From Actinoallomurus iriomotensis (GTDB taxonomy: Bacteria; Actinomycetota; Actinomycetes; Streptosporangiales; Streptosporangiaceae), in contig NZ_BSTJ01000010.1 in assembly GCF_030269445.1 (NCBI RefSeq), positions 186,001 through 250,000 on the forward strand: a DNA stretch of 64,000 nucleotides, written 5' to 3'. The notes under the pieces were generated by a model. It saw only the letters and a list, made by a program, of their open reading frames with translations. It searched no databases and had not been told where the DNA came from. Position 1 is the first letter of the stretch; each line of letters opens with the position of its first letter. Shown here piece after piece: positions 20,131-27,716 of the stretch. Both the position numbers and the translations under genes were made by a program.

Positions 20131-20712
20131 TCACGGGGCGAGACGGAGCCCGCGGATCGCCCGGTCGATGAAGTGCTGCTGCGGCGCGACGTCGTCCAGG
20201 AGCATCTTGGTGAACGCGTAGTTGACGCACGTGCCGATCAGGAGCTGGGCGGCGGCCTCGCAGTCGACGTCGGCCGCGACGCGTCCCAGCTCGCGCTCGC
20301 CGTCGAGGTAGGCGGCGACCCGCGAGTCCGCAGCGTGCGGTCCCATGCCGCGCGAGGTGAGCACGCGCCGGAGCCGAAGGAGCTGGTCGGGCTTGGTGAA
20401 GACGCTCACCTTGGCCGCGAGGATCTCGCAGTAGAACCGGATCGTCGCCTGGGCGACGGGCACGAGGTTCGCCTCGACGCTCGCCTCCCCGACCCGAGAC
20501 TCCAGCTCCGTCATCGTGCGCGCGTAGACCGGCAGGCGGTCGGTCAGCAGCGCGAGATAGAGGGTCATCGCGGACTGGTCGGATGACTCCGAGGCTCCGC
20601 GCGCCGGGGCGGCGGTGCCCCGCATCATCTCAGCGGCGACCTCGACCACCTGGCGTCGTACGGAGTCGGCGCTGGACGGCGAGGAGGGTTCGGACGTGGC
20701 GTCGAAGTTCAT
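20131..20712 (-). CDS. TetR-like C-terminal ligand-binding domain protein lacking the HTH
   Basis: 193 residues from ATG 20712. From about residue 45 onward (MTLYLALLTDRLPVYARTM, ATIRFYCEILAAKVSVF, DCEAAAQLLIGTCVNYAFTK) it looks like the all-helical effector domain of TetR/AcrR regulators. The first 45 residues are Ser/Ala-rich and show no helix-turn-helix. Longer in-frame starts (to 20766) add no HTH either. The ribosome binding site is weak. It may be a truncated regulator or a stand-alone ligand-binding protein. It is convergent with the P450 remnant; both look like decayed ends of an ancestral locus. Confidence 0.6.
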   Translation of the reverse strand: MNFDATSEPSSPSSADSVRRQVVEVAAEMMRGTAAPARGASESSDQSAMTLYLALLTDRLPVYARTMTELESRVGEASVEANLVPVAQATIRFYCEILAAKVSVFTKPDQLLRLRRVLTSRGMGPHAADSRVAAYLDGERELGRVAADVDCEAAAQLLIGTCVNYAFTKMLLDDVAPQQHFIDRAIRGLRLAP

Positions 20713-21031
20713 GATTTTTTCAGTATCCACACCATCGGCCCTCGGCGTAACGAACCCGCACAACAACGATCACGATCGACGGGGCATGACAGGACGGGCT
20801 CGGTGCCGAACCTTCCGGATCGACGGCCGGCCGCGGGTCTCGGCCGCCCACGAGGATTCCCGTTCAATGGGAATCGGTGCTCCCCGTGGCCGAGGGTGAG
20901 CGCGCAAGCTCCCTTGTGCCGAGGTAAGGATGGTGCTTCGTGGGTGCGACGGGTGACGTGCCGCGCGCGACGGCCGCGCGGATACCGAGGATGACCTGGA
21001 CTTTCTTCTACTCCGTCAGCACAATTCCGGC
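20713..21031. other. Intergenic region of about 320 bp upstream of the IclR gene
   Basis: No open frame with a ribosome binding site was found. It holds an A/T-rich patch next to the TetR-like start (20713-20730), then the inverted repeat GATTCCC / GGGAATC at 20855-20875. A purine-rich stretch leads to the IclR start. It separates two divergently oriented regulator genes. Confidence 0.6.
20855..20875. promoter_or_regulatory. Perfect 7-bp inverted repeat, candidate IclR operator
   Basis: GATTCCC (20855-20861) and GGGAATC (20869-20875) are separated by GTTCAAT. The size and spacing fit IclR-family operators, and it lies 156 bp before the IclR start. An autoregulatory or divergent-promoter role is inferred. 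Confidence 0.45.
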
Positions 21032-21817
21032 ATGAGTCCCGCTCATCGGAACACCGGGGAGATCACCGCGGTCGGCCGCGTCGCCGAGATTCTCAAGCAG
21101 TTCGCGCACTGCCGTGGCGTGCTGAGCGCCGCGGCGCTGACGCAGCGAACGGGCCTGCCCAAGACGACGGTGTATCGGATGGTGGGCGAGCTCGTTCGCG
21201 TCGGTCTGCTGGAGAGGGTCGGGCCGGACTACCGCCCGGGGCTCCTGCTGTTCGAGATCGGCGAGACGTCGCCGCAGCAGCGGGACCTGCGCGAGGCGTC
21301 GAGGAGGCACCTGCTCACGCTGCACGAGGCGACCCGGCAGAACGTCGGGCTCGCCCTGCTGGACGGCTTCGACGTCGTTCACCTGGAGGTCTTCCGCAGT
21401 GACGAGGGGCCGCGGCTGCCGCAGCACTCGGGAGGACGTTGGCCGGCACATGCCAGTGCGTCCGGGAAGGCGATCCTGGCGTTCATGCCTGCGGAACAGG
21501 TGGTGATTCCCGGCGTCCTGCAGCGCTTCACACCGCACACGATCGTGGAGAACAGCGCGCTGCGGGCCGAGCTACAGCGAGTCCGGCGGCGTGGCGTGGC
21601 CTTCGACAGACAGGAGGCGTTGAACGGCATCGTCGGGATCGCCGCCCCGATCACCGGACCGGACGACGAGGTGCTGGCGGCGGTGTCGATGTCCGGGGTC
21701 GTCGGGAGGATCGACACGGCCCGCATGGACGCCGCCGTGCGGACGACGGCCATGACGATCTCGCGCGACCTGGAGCGGGCGCGCTCGATCGTCCGGCCGA
21801 TCCTGCAGCGGCGCTGA
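21032..21817 (+). CDS. IclR family transcriptional regulator
   Basis: 261 residues. The N-terminal winged helix is ITAVGRVAEILKQFAHC plus LTQRTGLPKTTVYRMVGELV. The effector domain shows VGLALLDGFDVVHLEVF, ASASGKAILAFMP, RRGVAFDRQEALNGIVGIAA and VLAAVSMSGVVGRID, all typical of IclR. Such regulators sense small aromatic or sugar-acid catabolites. It is convergent with the long minus-strand catabolic array that ends seven bases downstream, and it is the only regulator near that array, so it is its likely controller. Confidence 0.9.
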   Translation: MSPAHRNTGEITAVGRVAEILKQFAHCRGVLSAAALTQRTGLPKTTVYRMVGELVRVGLLERVGPDYRPGLLLFEIGETSPQQRDLREASRRHLLTLHEATRQNVGLALLDGFDVVHLEVFRSDEGPRLPQHSGGRWPAHASASGKAILAFMPAEQVVIPGVLQRFTPHTIVENSALRAELQRVRRRGVAFDRQEALNGIVGIAAPITGPDDEVLAAVSMSGVVGRIDTARMDAAVRTTAMTISRDLERARSIVRPILQRR

Positions 21818-21824
21818 CGACACG

Positions 21825-22583
21825 TCAGCCGCGGCCCGCATAGGGCATCGTCCGCGCCATCACGGTGAGGGACGGCACGTTCACCTCCAGCGGCAGCGAC
21901 ACGACATGGGCGACCAAGCGCGCGACATCCACCGGATCGATCGTCGGTTCGGCCCGGCGCGTGCCGTCCGGCTGGAGCGCCTCCACGCCGATGCCGGCGG
22001 TCATCGCCGTCGCCGCGTTGCCGACGTCCAGTTGGGTGCAGGCGATGCCGTGGTCGCGCAGGTCGAGGTTCATCGCGGCGGTGAGCCCGGTGATCGCGTG
22101 CTTGCTGACGGTGTACGCGACGCTGTGCGGCCGCGGGACGTGCGCCGACAGCGATCCGCTGTTGATGATCCGGCCACCGCGCGGCCGCTGCCGTCTCATG
22201 ATGCGGACCGCCTCCCGCGCGCACAGGAACGAACCGGTGACGTTGGCCGCGAGGACGTCGTGCCAGTGGCCGTCCTCCACCTCGTCGATCGCGCCTTCGG
22301 GCCCGAAGACCCCCGCGTTGTTGACCAGGACGTCGACGCGGCCGTGCAGCGCCCACGCCGAGGCGAACAGCGCGCGGACCGACGAGGCGGACGTGACATC
22401 GGCCACGACCACCTCGGCGCGCGGATGGTCCGCGGCCGTGTCCTGCAGGGATGCCCGCGTACGGCCCGCCAGGACGACCATGTGGCCGTCGTCGAGCAGC
22501 GCGCGGGTGATGGCTCTGCCGAGCCCGTTTCCCGCCCCGGTCACGACGGCCACCGAGGAGCGCGGCGAATCAGTGGTTGTCAC
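21825..22583 (-). CDS. SDR family oxidoreductase
   Basis: 252 residues from GTG 22583, overlapping the dehydratase gene by 14 bases. Rossmann motif VAVVTGAGNGLGRAI gives cofactor binding, NNAG is present in VDVLVNNAGVFG, and the catalytic Ser, Tyr and Lys are in IINSGSLSAHVPRPHSVAYT followed by VSKHA. It is an NAD(P)-dependent alcohol dehydrogenase of the classical type. As the last gene of the array, it probably oxidises or reduces a hydroxy-acid intermediate next to the IlvD/Edd dehydratase step. Confidence 0.88.
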   Translation of the reverse strand: MTTTDSPRSSVAVVTGAGNGLGRAITRALLDDGHMVVLAGRTRASLQDTAADHPRAEVVVADVTSASSVRALFASAWALHGRVDVLVNNAGVFGPEGAIDEVEDGHWHDVLAANVTGSFLCAREAVRIMRRQRPRGGRIINSGSLSAHVPRPHSVAYTVSKHAITGLTAAMNLDLRDHGIACTQLDVGNAATAMTAGIGVEALQPDGTRRAEPTIDPVDVARLVAHVVSLPLEVNVPSLTVMARTMPYAGRG

Positions 22584-24303
22584 CGTGCACCGCCGCTCCG
22601 CGCCGGCCGACCAGGAAGTCGAAGTCGGCGCCCCGGTCGGCCTGCAGGACGTGTTGGACGTAGAGACTCGCGTAGCCGGTCTCCGGCGGGAGCGGCGGCG
22701 CCGCCGCGGCGATCCTACGATCGATCTCTTCCGCGTCGACGAGGAGTCGCAGGCTGCCGGCCGTGACGTCGAGGGCCACCAGGTCGCCGTCGCGTACGGC
22801 GGCCAGGGCACCGCCTGCGGCGGCCTCAGGCGCGACATGCAGCACGACCGTCCCGAACGCCGTCCCGCTCATGCGGGCATCGGAGACGCGGACCATGTCG
22901 GTCACACCCGCCTGCAGGAGCTTCTTCGGCAGTGGCAGGTTGCCGACTTCGGGCATCCCGGGGAACCCACGCGGGCCCGCGTGGCGCAGCACCAGGACGG
23001 TGTTCTCATCCACCGGCAGGTCCGGGTCGTCGATGCGCGCACGGAAATCGTCCATGCCCTCGAACACCAGTGCCGGACCGGTGTGGCGCAGCAGGTGCGG
23101 CGAGGCGGCCGCCGGCTTGATGACGGCTCCCGACGGCGCCAGATTCCCGCGCAGCACGGTGATGCGGGCGTCGGGCAGCAGGGGTTCGCCCACCATCCGG
23201 ATGACCTCGCAGTCCCAGGCGACGGCGTCGGTGGAGTTCTCGCCGAGCGTCCGGCCGTTCACCGTCAGCGCGTCGGTGTGCAGGATGTCGCCCAGTTCCT
23301 TCACCACGACGGGCAGACCGCCGGCGGCGTGAAAGTCCTCCATCAGGAACCGTCCGGCGGGCATCAGGTCGACCAGGAGCGGCACGCCCTTGGCCGCGCG
23401 GTCGAAGTCGTCCAGCTCCAGATCGATCTCCAGCCGTCCGGCCAGCGCCAGCAGGTGCACCACCGCGTTCGTCGATCCGCCGATCGCCGCGTTGACCTTG
23501 ATGGCGTTCTCGAAGGACGCGCGGGTGACGATCCGCGACATCCGTACGTCCTCGCGGACCATCGCGACCGCCCGGAACCCCGACTCATTGGCGAGCAGGC
23601 GCCGCCGGGCGTCGACGGCGGGGATCGCGGCGTTGCCGGGAAGGGCGAGGCCGAGGGTCTCGACCATGCAGGCCATCGTCGATGCCGTACCCATGGTGTT
23701 GCAGTGGCCGGCAGAGCGCGCCATGGCGCCCTCGGCGGCGCGAAACTCACACTCGGTGACGCGGCCGGCCCGCACCTCCTCGCTCATCTCGAACAGTGAG
23801 GTGCCGCTGCCCACCGTCCGGCCCTGCCACCTGCCATTCAGCATCGGCCCGCCGGACACGACAATGGTGGGCAGGTCGCAGCTGGCGGCGCCCATCAGCA
23901 GCGCCGGCGTGGTCTTGTCGCAGCCGCACAGCAGCACGACCCCGTCGACGGGGTTGGCGCGGATGGACTCCTCGACCTCCATCGAGACCAGGTTGCGGTA
24001 GAGCATGGTGGTCGGCCGCACGATGGTCTCGCCCAGCGACATCACCGGAAACTCCACCGGGAACCCACCCGCTTCGAGCACACCGCGCTTGACCTGTTCG
24101 GTGAGTTCCCGGAAGTGGGCGTTGCAGGGGGTGAGGTCGGAGTAGGTGTTACAGATCCCGATGACCGGACGGCCGTCGAACATCCGGTCCGGGACTCCTT
24201 GGTTCTTCATCCACGAGCGGTGCATGGCGGCGTTGATGTCGGAGCCGCCGAACCACTCCTGCGAGCGAAGCGGCACGCGATCCGGGTCCTGTTCAGATGG
24301 CAT
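22570..24303 (-). CDS. IlvD/Edd family sugar-acid dehydratase
   Basis: 577 residues, the usual length. Key motifs: GICNTYSDLTPCNAHFRELT with the first cluster Cys, VVLLCGCDKTTPALLMGAAS with the second, GHCNTMGTASTMACMVETLG with the third, and KVNAAIGGSTNAVVHLLAL. The N-terminal part (RSQEWFGGSDINAAMHRSWM) is that of pentonate and hexonate dehydratases such as L-arabinonate dehydratase rather than branched-chain dihydroxyacid dehydratase. It would remove water from an aldonic acid to give a 2-keto-3-deoxy acid using a 2Fe-2S cluster and Mg. Overlaps join it to the BKACE and SDR genes. Confidence 0.88.
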   Translation of the reverse strand: MPSEQDPDRVPLRSQEWFGGSDINAAMHRSWMKNQGVPDRMFDGRPVIGICNTYSDLTPCNAHFRELTEQVKRGVLEAGGFPVEFPVMSLGETIVRPTTMLYRNLVSMEVEESIRANPVDGVVLLCGCDKTTPALLMGAASCDLPTIVVSGGPMLNGRWQGRTVGSGTSLFEMSEEVRAGRVTECEFRAAEGAMARSAGHCNTMGTASTMACMVETLGLALPGNAAIPAVDARRRLLANESGFRAVAMVREDVRMSRIVTRASFENAIKVNAAIGGSTNAVVHLLALAGRLEIDLELDDFDRAAKGVPLLVDLMPAGRFLMEDFHAAGGLPVVVKELGDILHTDALTVNGRTLGENSTDAVAWDCEVIRMVGEPLLPDARITVLRGNLAPSGAVIKPAAASPHLLRHTGPALVFEGMDDFRARIDDPDLPVDENTVLVLRHAGPRGFPGMPEVGNLPLPKKLLQAGVTDMVRVSDARMSGTAFGTVVLHVAPEAAAGGALAAVRDGDLVALDVTAGSLRLLVDAEEIDRRIAAAAPPLPPETGYASLYVQHVLQADRGADFDFLVGRRGAAVHGDNH

Positions 24304-25222
24304 GGGCGGCGTCCTCTCGTGCGGGGAGGCCGAGGATCCGGCGGGCCTCGTCGGGGGTGGCGGGTTCCAGGCCGAGGCTCTGGACCAGGGTGACGGCGCG
24401 CTCGACGAGGCGGACGTTCTCGGCCGGCTCCCCGGGAACGAGGCAGGGATTGTCCTCGATGCCGACCCGGATGTGCCCGCCGAGAGCCAGTGCGTGCGCG
24501 AGCCCCCGGAACTGCTGAGGCCCGTTGACCGTCACGGTGAACATCGAGCCGTCCGGGAGGGCGTCGACCATGTGCTGGAGGTCGGCCGGGGTGTAGGGGA
24601 CCGCGTTCTGGAACGTCGTGTCCAGGCCGAGCACCAGGTTCACGCAGTACGGTTCGGCGTCGAAGCCCAGGGCGGTGAGCCGGGTGACCTCACGGGCCAG
24701 GTGGGATGGGCCGAACGCCTCCCACTCCGGCTTGATCCCTCGTTCGAACATCGCCGCCGCGAGTTCGATGGCCCGCTCCATCGGGGTGTCCATGAGCACC
24801 TCGCGCCCGTCCGGCCCGCTGACGTAGGCGGTGACGGCGTCCAGCGTGCAGGTGTCGGCACCGCCGTCGACGCCCTCCATGCGGGCGTCCCAGTCGATCG
24901 TCCGTGACCCGTCCGGGCGTACCCGCAGCAAGTCGCCGTTGATTCCTCCACCGGTCGAGTTGTTGATCACCACATCGCACGCCGCGCGGACCCGCGCGTT
25001 GATGTCGCGGTAGATCGCCGCGTCGCACGTGGCCTGGCCGTCCGGACGCCGCGCGTGCAGCGCCGCGACACTGGCACCGGCGGCGGCGCAGCGTGCGACG
25101 TCGGCGGCGATCTCCTCCGGCTGGGTCGGGACGTACGGATGGTCCGCGCGTGTGAGGAACCCCCCGGTGGGGGCGACGGTGACGATGACTTTGCCGGTGT
25201 GACCGGCGTTCGCGGACGTCAT
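24293..25222 (-). CDS. Beta-keto acid cleavage enzyme (BKACE, DUF849), first copy
   Basis: 309 residues from ATG 25222, coupled to DhaL by ATGA. The fold signature is VIVTVAPTGG, PEEIAADVARCAAAGASVAA, INNSTGGG and HIRVGIEDNPCLVPG. Members condense a beta-keto acid with acetyl-CoA, giving a CoA ester and an acetoacetate-type product, with zinc held by H-x-H and a Glu. Here the usual H-x-H reads A-L-H (VAALHARRPDG), while the Glu of VGIEDN is kept. The second copy at 27703-28593 shows the reverse pattern. Substrate unknown; context suggests a sugar-derived keto acid. Confidence 0.85.
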   Translation of the reverse strand: MTSANAGHTGKVIVTVAPTGGFLTRADHPYVPTQPEEIAADVARCAAAGASVAALHARRPDGQATCDAAIYRDINARVRAACDVVINNSTGGGINGDLLRVRPDGSRTIDWDARMEGVDGGADTCTLDAVTAYVSGPDGREVLMDTPMERAIELAAAMFERGIKPEWEAFGPSHLAREVTRLTALGFDAEPYCVNLVLGLDTTFQNAVPYTPADLQHMVDALPDGSMFTVTVNGPQQFRGLAHALALGGHIRVGIEDNPCLVPGEPAENVRLVERAVTLVQSLGLEPATPDEARRILGLPAREDAAHAI

Positions 25223-25860
25223 GCCGCCGCCCGCGTGTCCGCGGCGGCCTGGAAGAACCAGGCGACGGCCAGCGCCCCTGGGTCGACCACCCCGCGCGCG
25301 TGCTCGCCCACGTAGCTGGCGCGTCCGCGGCGGGCGAGCATGTCCCGGGTCGCCTCGGCGCCGTCGGCGGCGGCGCGGGCCGCGCGGGCGACCGCACCGC
25401 GCCATGCCGGTGCGAGCGGCTCGGCCTCCAGTGCCTTCACGGCGGGGACCATGGCGTCCACCATCGTCTTCTGCCCGACGTCGGTGTTCCCGAGCCGGCA
25501 GACGGCTTGCACGGCGCTCTGGAACGCGTGTGCCAGAGCGGGTCCGGACCACGGCTCGCCGGGGCCTTGCGCGAGCCGCCCGAACCAGAGGCCGAACAGT
25601 GGGCCGCTCGTGCCGCCGGCCCCGAGGTGAGCATCGGACGCGGCCCTGAAGGCGTCCGGAGGGAGCGCCGTGTCGGGAATGTCGGTCAGGGTGGGGCGAG
25701 CCCGATCGAGCGCGGTCGCGATGTTCCAGCCGAAGTCTCCGTCGCCGGCTCTGCGGTCCAGATCGGTCAGCTCGTCGACGTCTCGCCGCACCCGGTCCGC
25801 GTACGCCAGCAGCCAGGCGCGTGCGTCCGCACCGGTCAGCCGCGTGTCATCGGTGGTCAT
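25219..25860 (-). CDS. dhaL: Dihydroxyacetone kinase L-type subunit
   Basis: 213 residues. The nucleotide-binding motif is LDRRAGDGDFGWNIATALDR, where the aspartates hold Mg-ADP/ATP, followed by LGAGGTSGPLFGLWFGRLA and NTDVGQKTMVDAMVPAVKAL, all canonical for DhaL. ARRGRASYVGEHARGVVDPG is the typical C-terminal motif. With DhaK next door it forms the kinase of dihydroxyacetone or a related ketose. No DhaM phosphotransfer protein is present, so the phosphate donor is probably ATP. Confidence 0.9.
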   Translation of the reverse strand: MTTDDTRLTGADARAWLLAYADRVRRDVDELTDLDRRAGDGDFGWNIATALDRARPTLTDIPDTALPPDAFRAASDAHLGAGGTSGPLFGLWFGRLAQGPGEPWSGPALAHAFQSAVQAVCRLGNTDVGQKTMVDAMVPAVKALEAEPLAPAWRGAVARAARAAADGAEATRDMLARRGRASYVGEHARGVVDPGALAVAWFFQAAADTRAAA

Positions 25861-25876
25861 GTCATCAAATCCCTTC

Positions 25877-26872
25877 CTACCAGGTGAGCGCCGGTGTCCG
25901 GACCGGCGCGTCCCACAGCTCGATCAGGTCCTCGGTCAGTGCGGTGAGGGTCACCGAGAATCCGCGCATGTCCAGCGAGGTCACGAACGAGCCGGAGAGG
26001 CTGCGGGCCGGCGCGATGCCGCTGCCGGCCAGCGACCGGCGCACCTCACGCAGCACGACCCCCAGCTCCAGCGAATGGGTGGCTCCGAGCCCGTTCACGA
26101 TGGCGAGGACCTCGTCGCCGCGCCGTAGGCCGAGGTGCTCGACCAGCGGGCGGACGAGGGATTCGACGAGCTCGGCGGCGGTTCCGGAGGCGCGGGTGCC
26201 GATGCCCCGTTCGCCGTGGATGCCCACGCCGAACTCGATCTGGTCCGGACCGAGGTCGAACGAGCGGGTCCCGGTCATCGGATTGGTGCAGGCCTCGAGG
26301 GCGAGTCCCAGCGTCGCCGACCGGGCCACCACTTCGCGGCCGAGGTCGCGGACCCGGTCGGCCGGGGCCCCTGTCTCGGCGACCGCTCCACAGATCTTCT
26401 CGACCGCCAGGACGGCGGCGGTTCCGCGCCGCCCCGGTGCGCTCTCGTCCTCGGACGTCGTCGCGAGGTCGTCGTCGACGATCACCACCTCCACTCGGTG
26501 CCGGTCCTCGAGCAGCTCCGCCGCGATCCGGAAGTTGAGGACGTCGCCGGTGTAGTTCTTGACGATCATGACGACGCCCGCGCCGGTGTCGACCGCCTGT
26601 GCCGCCTCGCGCACCTGCAGGGCGGTAGGGCTGGTGAAGACCGCGCCGGGTACGGCGGCGTCGAGCATTCCGGTGCCGACCAGGCCGGTGTGGAGCGGTT
26701 CGTGTCCCGAACCACCGCCCGACACCAGCGCGACCTTGCCTCGTGCGGGAACCCGTCGGGTCACGAACAGCGGGTCGTCATGCATTCGGACGAGGCCCGG
26801 GTGGGCCGCCTCCAGCCCCTCCACCGCCTGCCGGACGAAGGTGTCACGATCGTTCAGTACGTACCTGCTCAT
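25877..26872 (-). CDS. dhaK: Dihydroxyacetone kinase K-type (substrate-binding) subunit
   Basis: 331 residues from ATG 26872; open frame extends upstream, but this start overlaps the neighbouring gene by ATGA and gives the canonical N-terminus MSRYVLNDRDTFVRQAVEGL. VSGGGSGHEPLHTGLVG, VMIVKNYTGDVLNF and IVDDDLATTSEDESAPGRRG follow. The substrate-binding His is His219 in FGVGIHGERG, which forms a hemiaminal with the ketone. Together with DhaL it would phosphorylate dihydroxyacetone, erythrulose or a similar ketose released by the upstream enzymes. Confidence 0.92.
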   Translation of the reverse strand: MSRYVLNDRDTFVRQAVEGLEAAHPGLVRMHDDPLFVTRRVPARGKVALVSGGGSGHEPLHTGLVGTGMLDAAVPGAVFTSPTALQVREAAQAVDTGAGVVMIVKNYTGDVLNFRIAAELLEDRHRVEVVIVDDDLATTSEDESAPGRRGTAAVLAVEKICGAVAETGAPADRVRDLGREVVARSATLGLALEACTNPMTGTRSFDLGPDQIEFGVGIHGERGIGTRASGTAAELVESLVRPLVEHLGLRRGDEVLAIVNGLGATHSLELGVVLREVRRSLAGSGIAPARSLSGSFVTSLDMRGFSVTLTALTEDLIELWDAPVRTPALTW

Positions 26873-27285
26873 GTGCTCGTCTCCACGATGCGGGCGTGCG
26901 CGAAAGCGATCAGGGTCGGCCGGGCGAGGGCCCCGGGCGCCACACCGGCCGCCTGCGCGGCCGTGTTGACGTACGAGATGACGCCGTGCTCCCACATGTC
27001 GAGGCCGTTGGAGATCTCGGCGGTGTGGTGGCCGACGGCCGCCGCGGGGATGCCGGCCTCGTTGAGGATGGCGAGCCCGGCGATGCCCGCGTCGTCCTTG
27101 CCGACGCCGGCGTCGTTGAGCAGGACGAACCCACAGCGAGCCGCCGCCCCGAAGCGTCCGGACTCCTGACCTCCGTTGGACGCGGCGACGACGATCGCGC
27201 CCGCGTCGTCGTCCTCGACCTGGGACATGCTGTCCATCACGACGATGCGCATCCCGGCCTGTGACCACACAGTCGCTCGGTACAC
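26869..27285 (-). CDS. Conserved small protein of unknown function, paralogue B
   Basis: 138 residues from GTG 27285 (GGAGGG upstream), two bases after the stop of paralogue A. Motifs shared with paralogue A: VMDSMS, IVVAASNGG, LLNDAGVGKDDAGIAGL and LDMWEHGVISYVNTAA. The alternation of short hydrophobic strands and glycine loops looks like a small alpha/beta fold. There is no signal peptide. It sits between the paralogue and DhaK, coupled by overlap, which suggests a heteromeric enzyme or an accessory of the kinase/BKACE pathway. I know no assigned function. Confidence 0.75.
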   Translation of the reverse strand: MYRATVWSQAGMRIVVMDSMSQVEDDDAGAIVVAASNGGQESGRFGAAARCGFVLLNDAGVGKDDAGIAGLAILNEAGIPAAAVGHHTAEISNGLDMWEHGVISYVNTAAQAAGVAPGALARPTLIAFAHARIVETST

Positions 27286-27287
27286 GG

Positions 27288-27716
27288 TCAGATCCCTCCT
27301 TGGTCGACGAGCGCCACGATCTGGTCCTTGAGGGAGGCACCGGTACGAATGCCGAGGGCACGGGCGTGCTCGTTGACGAAGCTGACGACGCCGTTCTCCC
27401 AGGTGTCGTGGCCGTCGCCGATCCGCGCGGAGTCGTGCGCCACGCCCACGGCGGCGATGCCTGTCCCGTCCAGGGCCCGCAACCCGGCGACGCCGGCGGC
27501 GTTCTTCCCGGTGCCGGCGTCGTTGCAGGCGACCACCGCGACGTCGTAGGACGCGGCGTACTCTCCCGCGCTGACCCCGCCGTGGGAGCCGGTGACGATG
27601 ACGTCGCCGCGCAGCGTCGCCGATCCGAAGGCGATGGAATCCATCACCCAGACCGTGCGTCCGGCGGACCGATGGACCGGCGCCGGCGGGGTCGCGCCGG
27701 CGTCAACGAGACGCAT
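27288..27716 (-). CDS. Conserved small protein of unknown function, paralogue A
   Basis: 142 residues from ATG 27716, overlapping the BKACE stop by 14 bases. It parallels paralogue B: VMDSIA, VIVTGSHGGVSAGEYA, VACNDAGTGKNAAGVAGL, ARIGDGHDTWENGVVSFVN. The strongest conserved features are G/N-x-G-G near the end of a strand, N-D-A-G-x-G-K, and W-E-x-G-V-x-S-x-V-N. The Asp, Lys, Trp and Asn positions look like an active site shared by the pair. It is part of the catabolic array between BKACE and DhaK. Function unknown. Confidence 0.75.
   Translation of the reverse strand: MRLVDAGATPPAPVHRSAGRTVWVMDSIAFGSATLRGDVIVTGSHGGVSAGEYAASYDVAVVACNDAGTGKNAAGVAGLRALDGTGIAAVGVAHDSARIGDGHDTWENGVVSFVNEHARALGIRTGASLKDQIVALVDQGGI

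Noticed and set aside
21865-23799. Plus-strand frame of 644 codons over the SDR and dehydratase genes
   Set aside because: Antisense to two well-recognised, overlapping genes.
24293-25552. Longer BKACE start upstream of 25222
   Set aside because: The extra 110 residues overlap DhaL in another frame and are low-complexity; ATG 25222 gives the canonical N-terminus.
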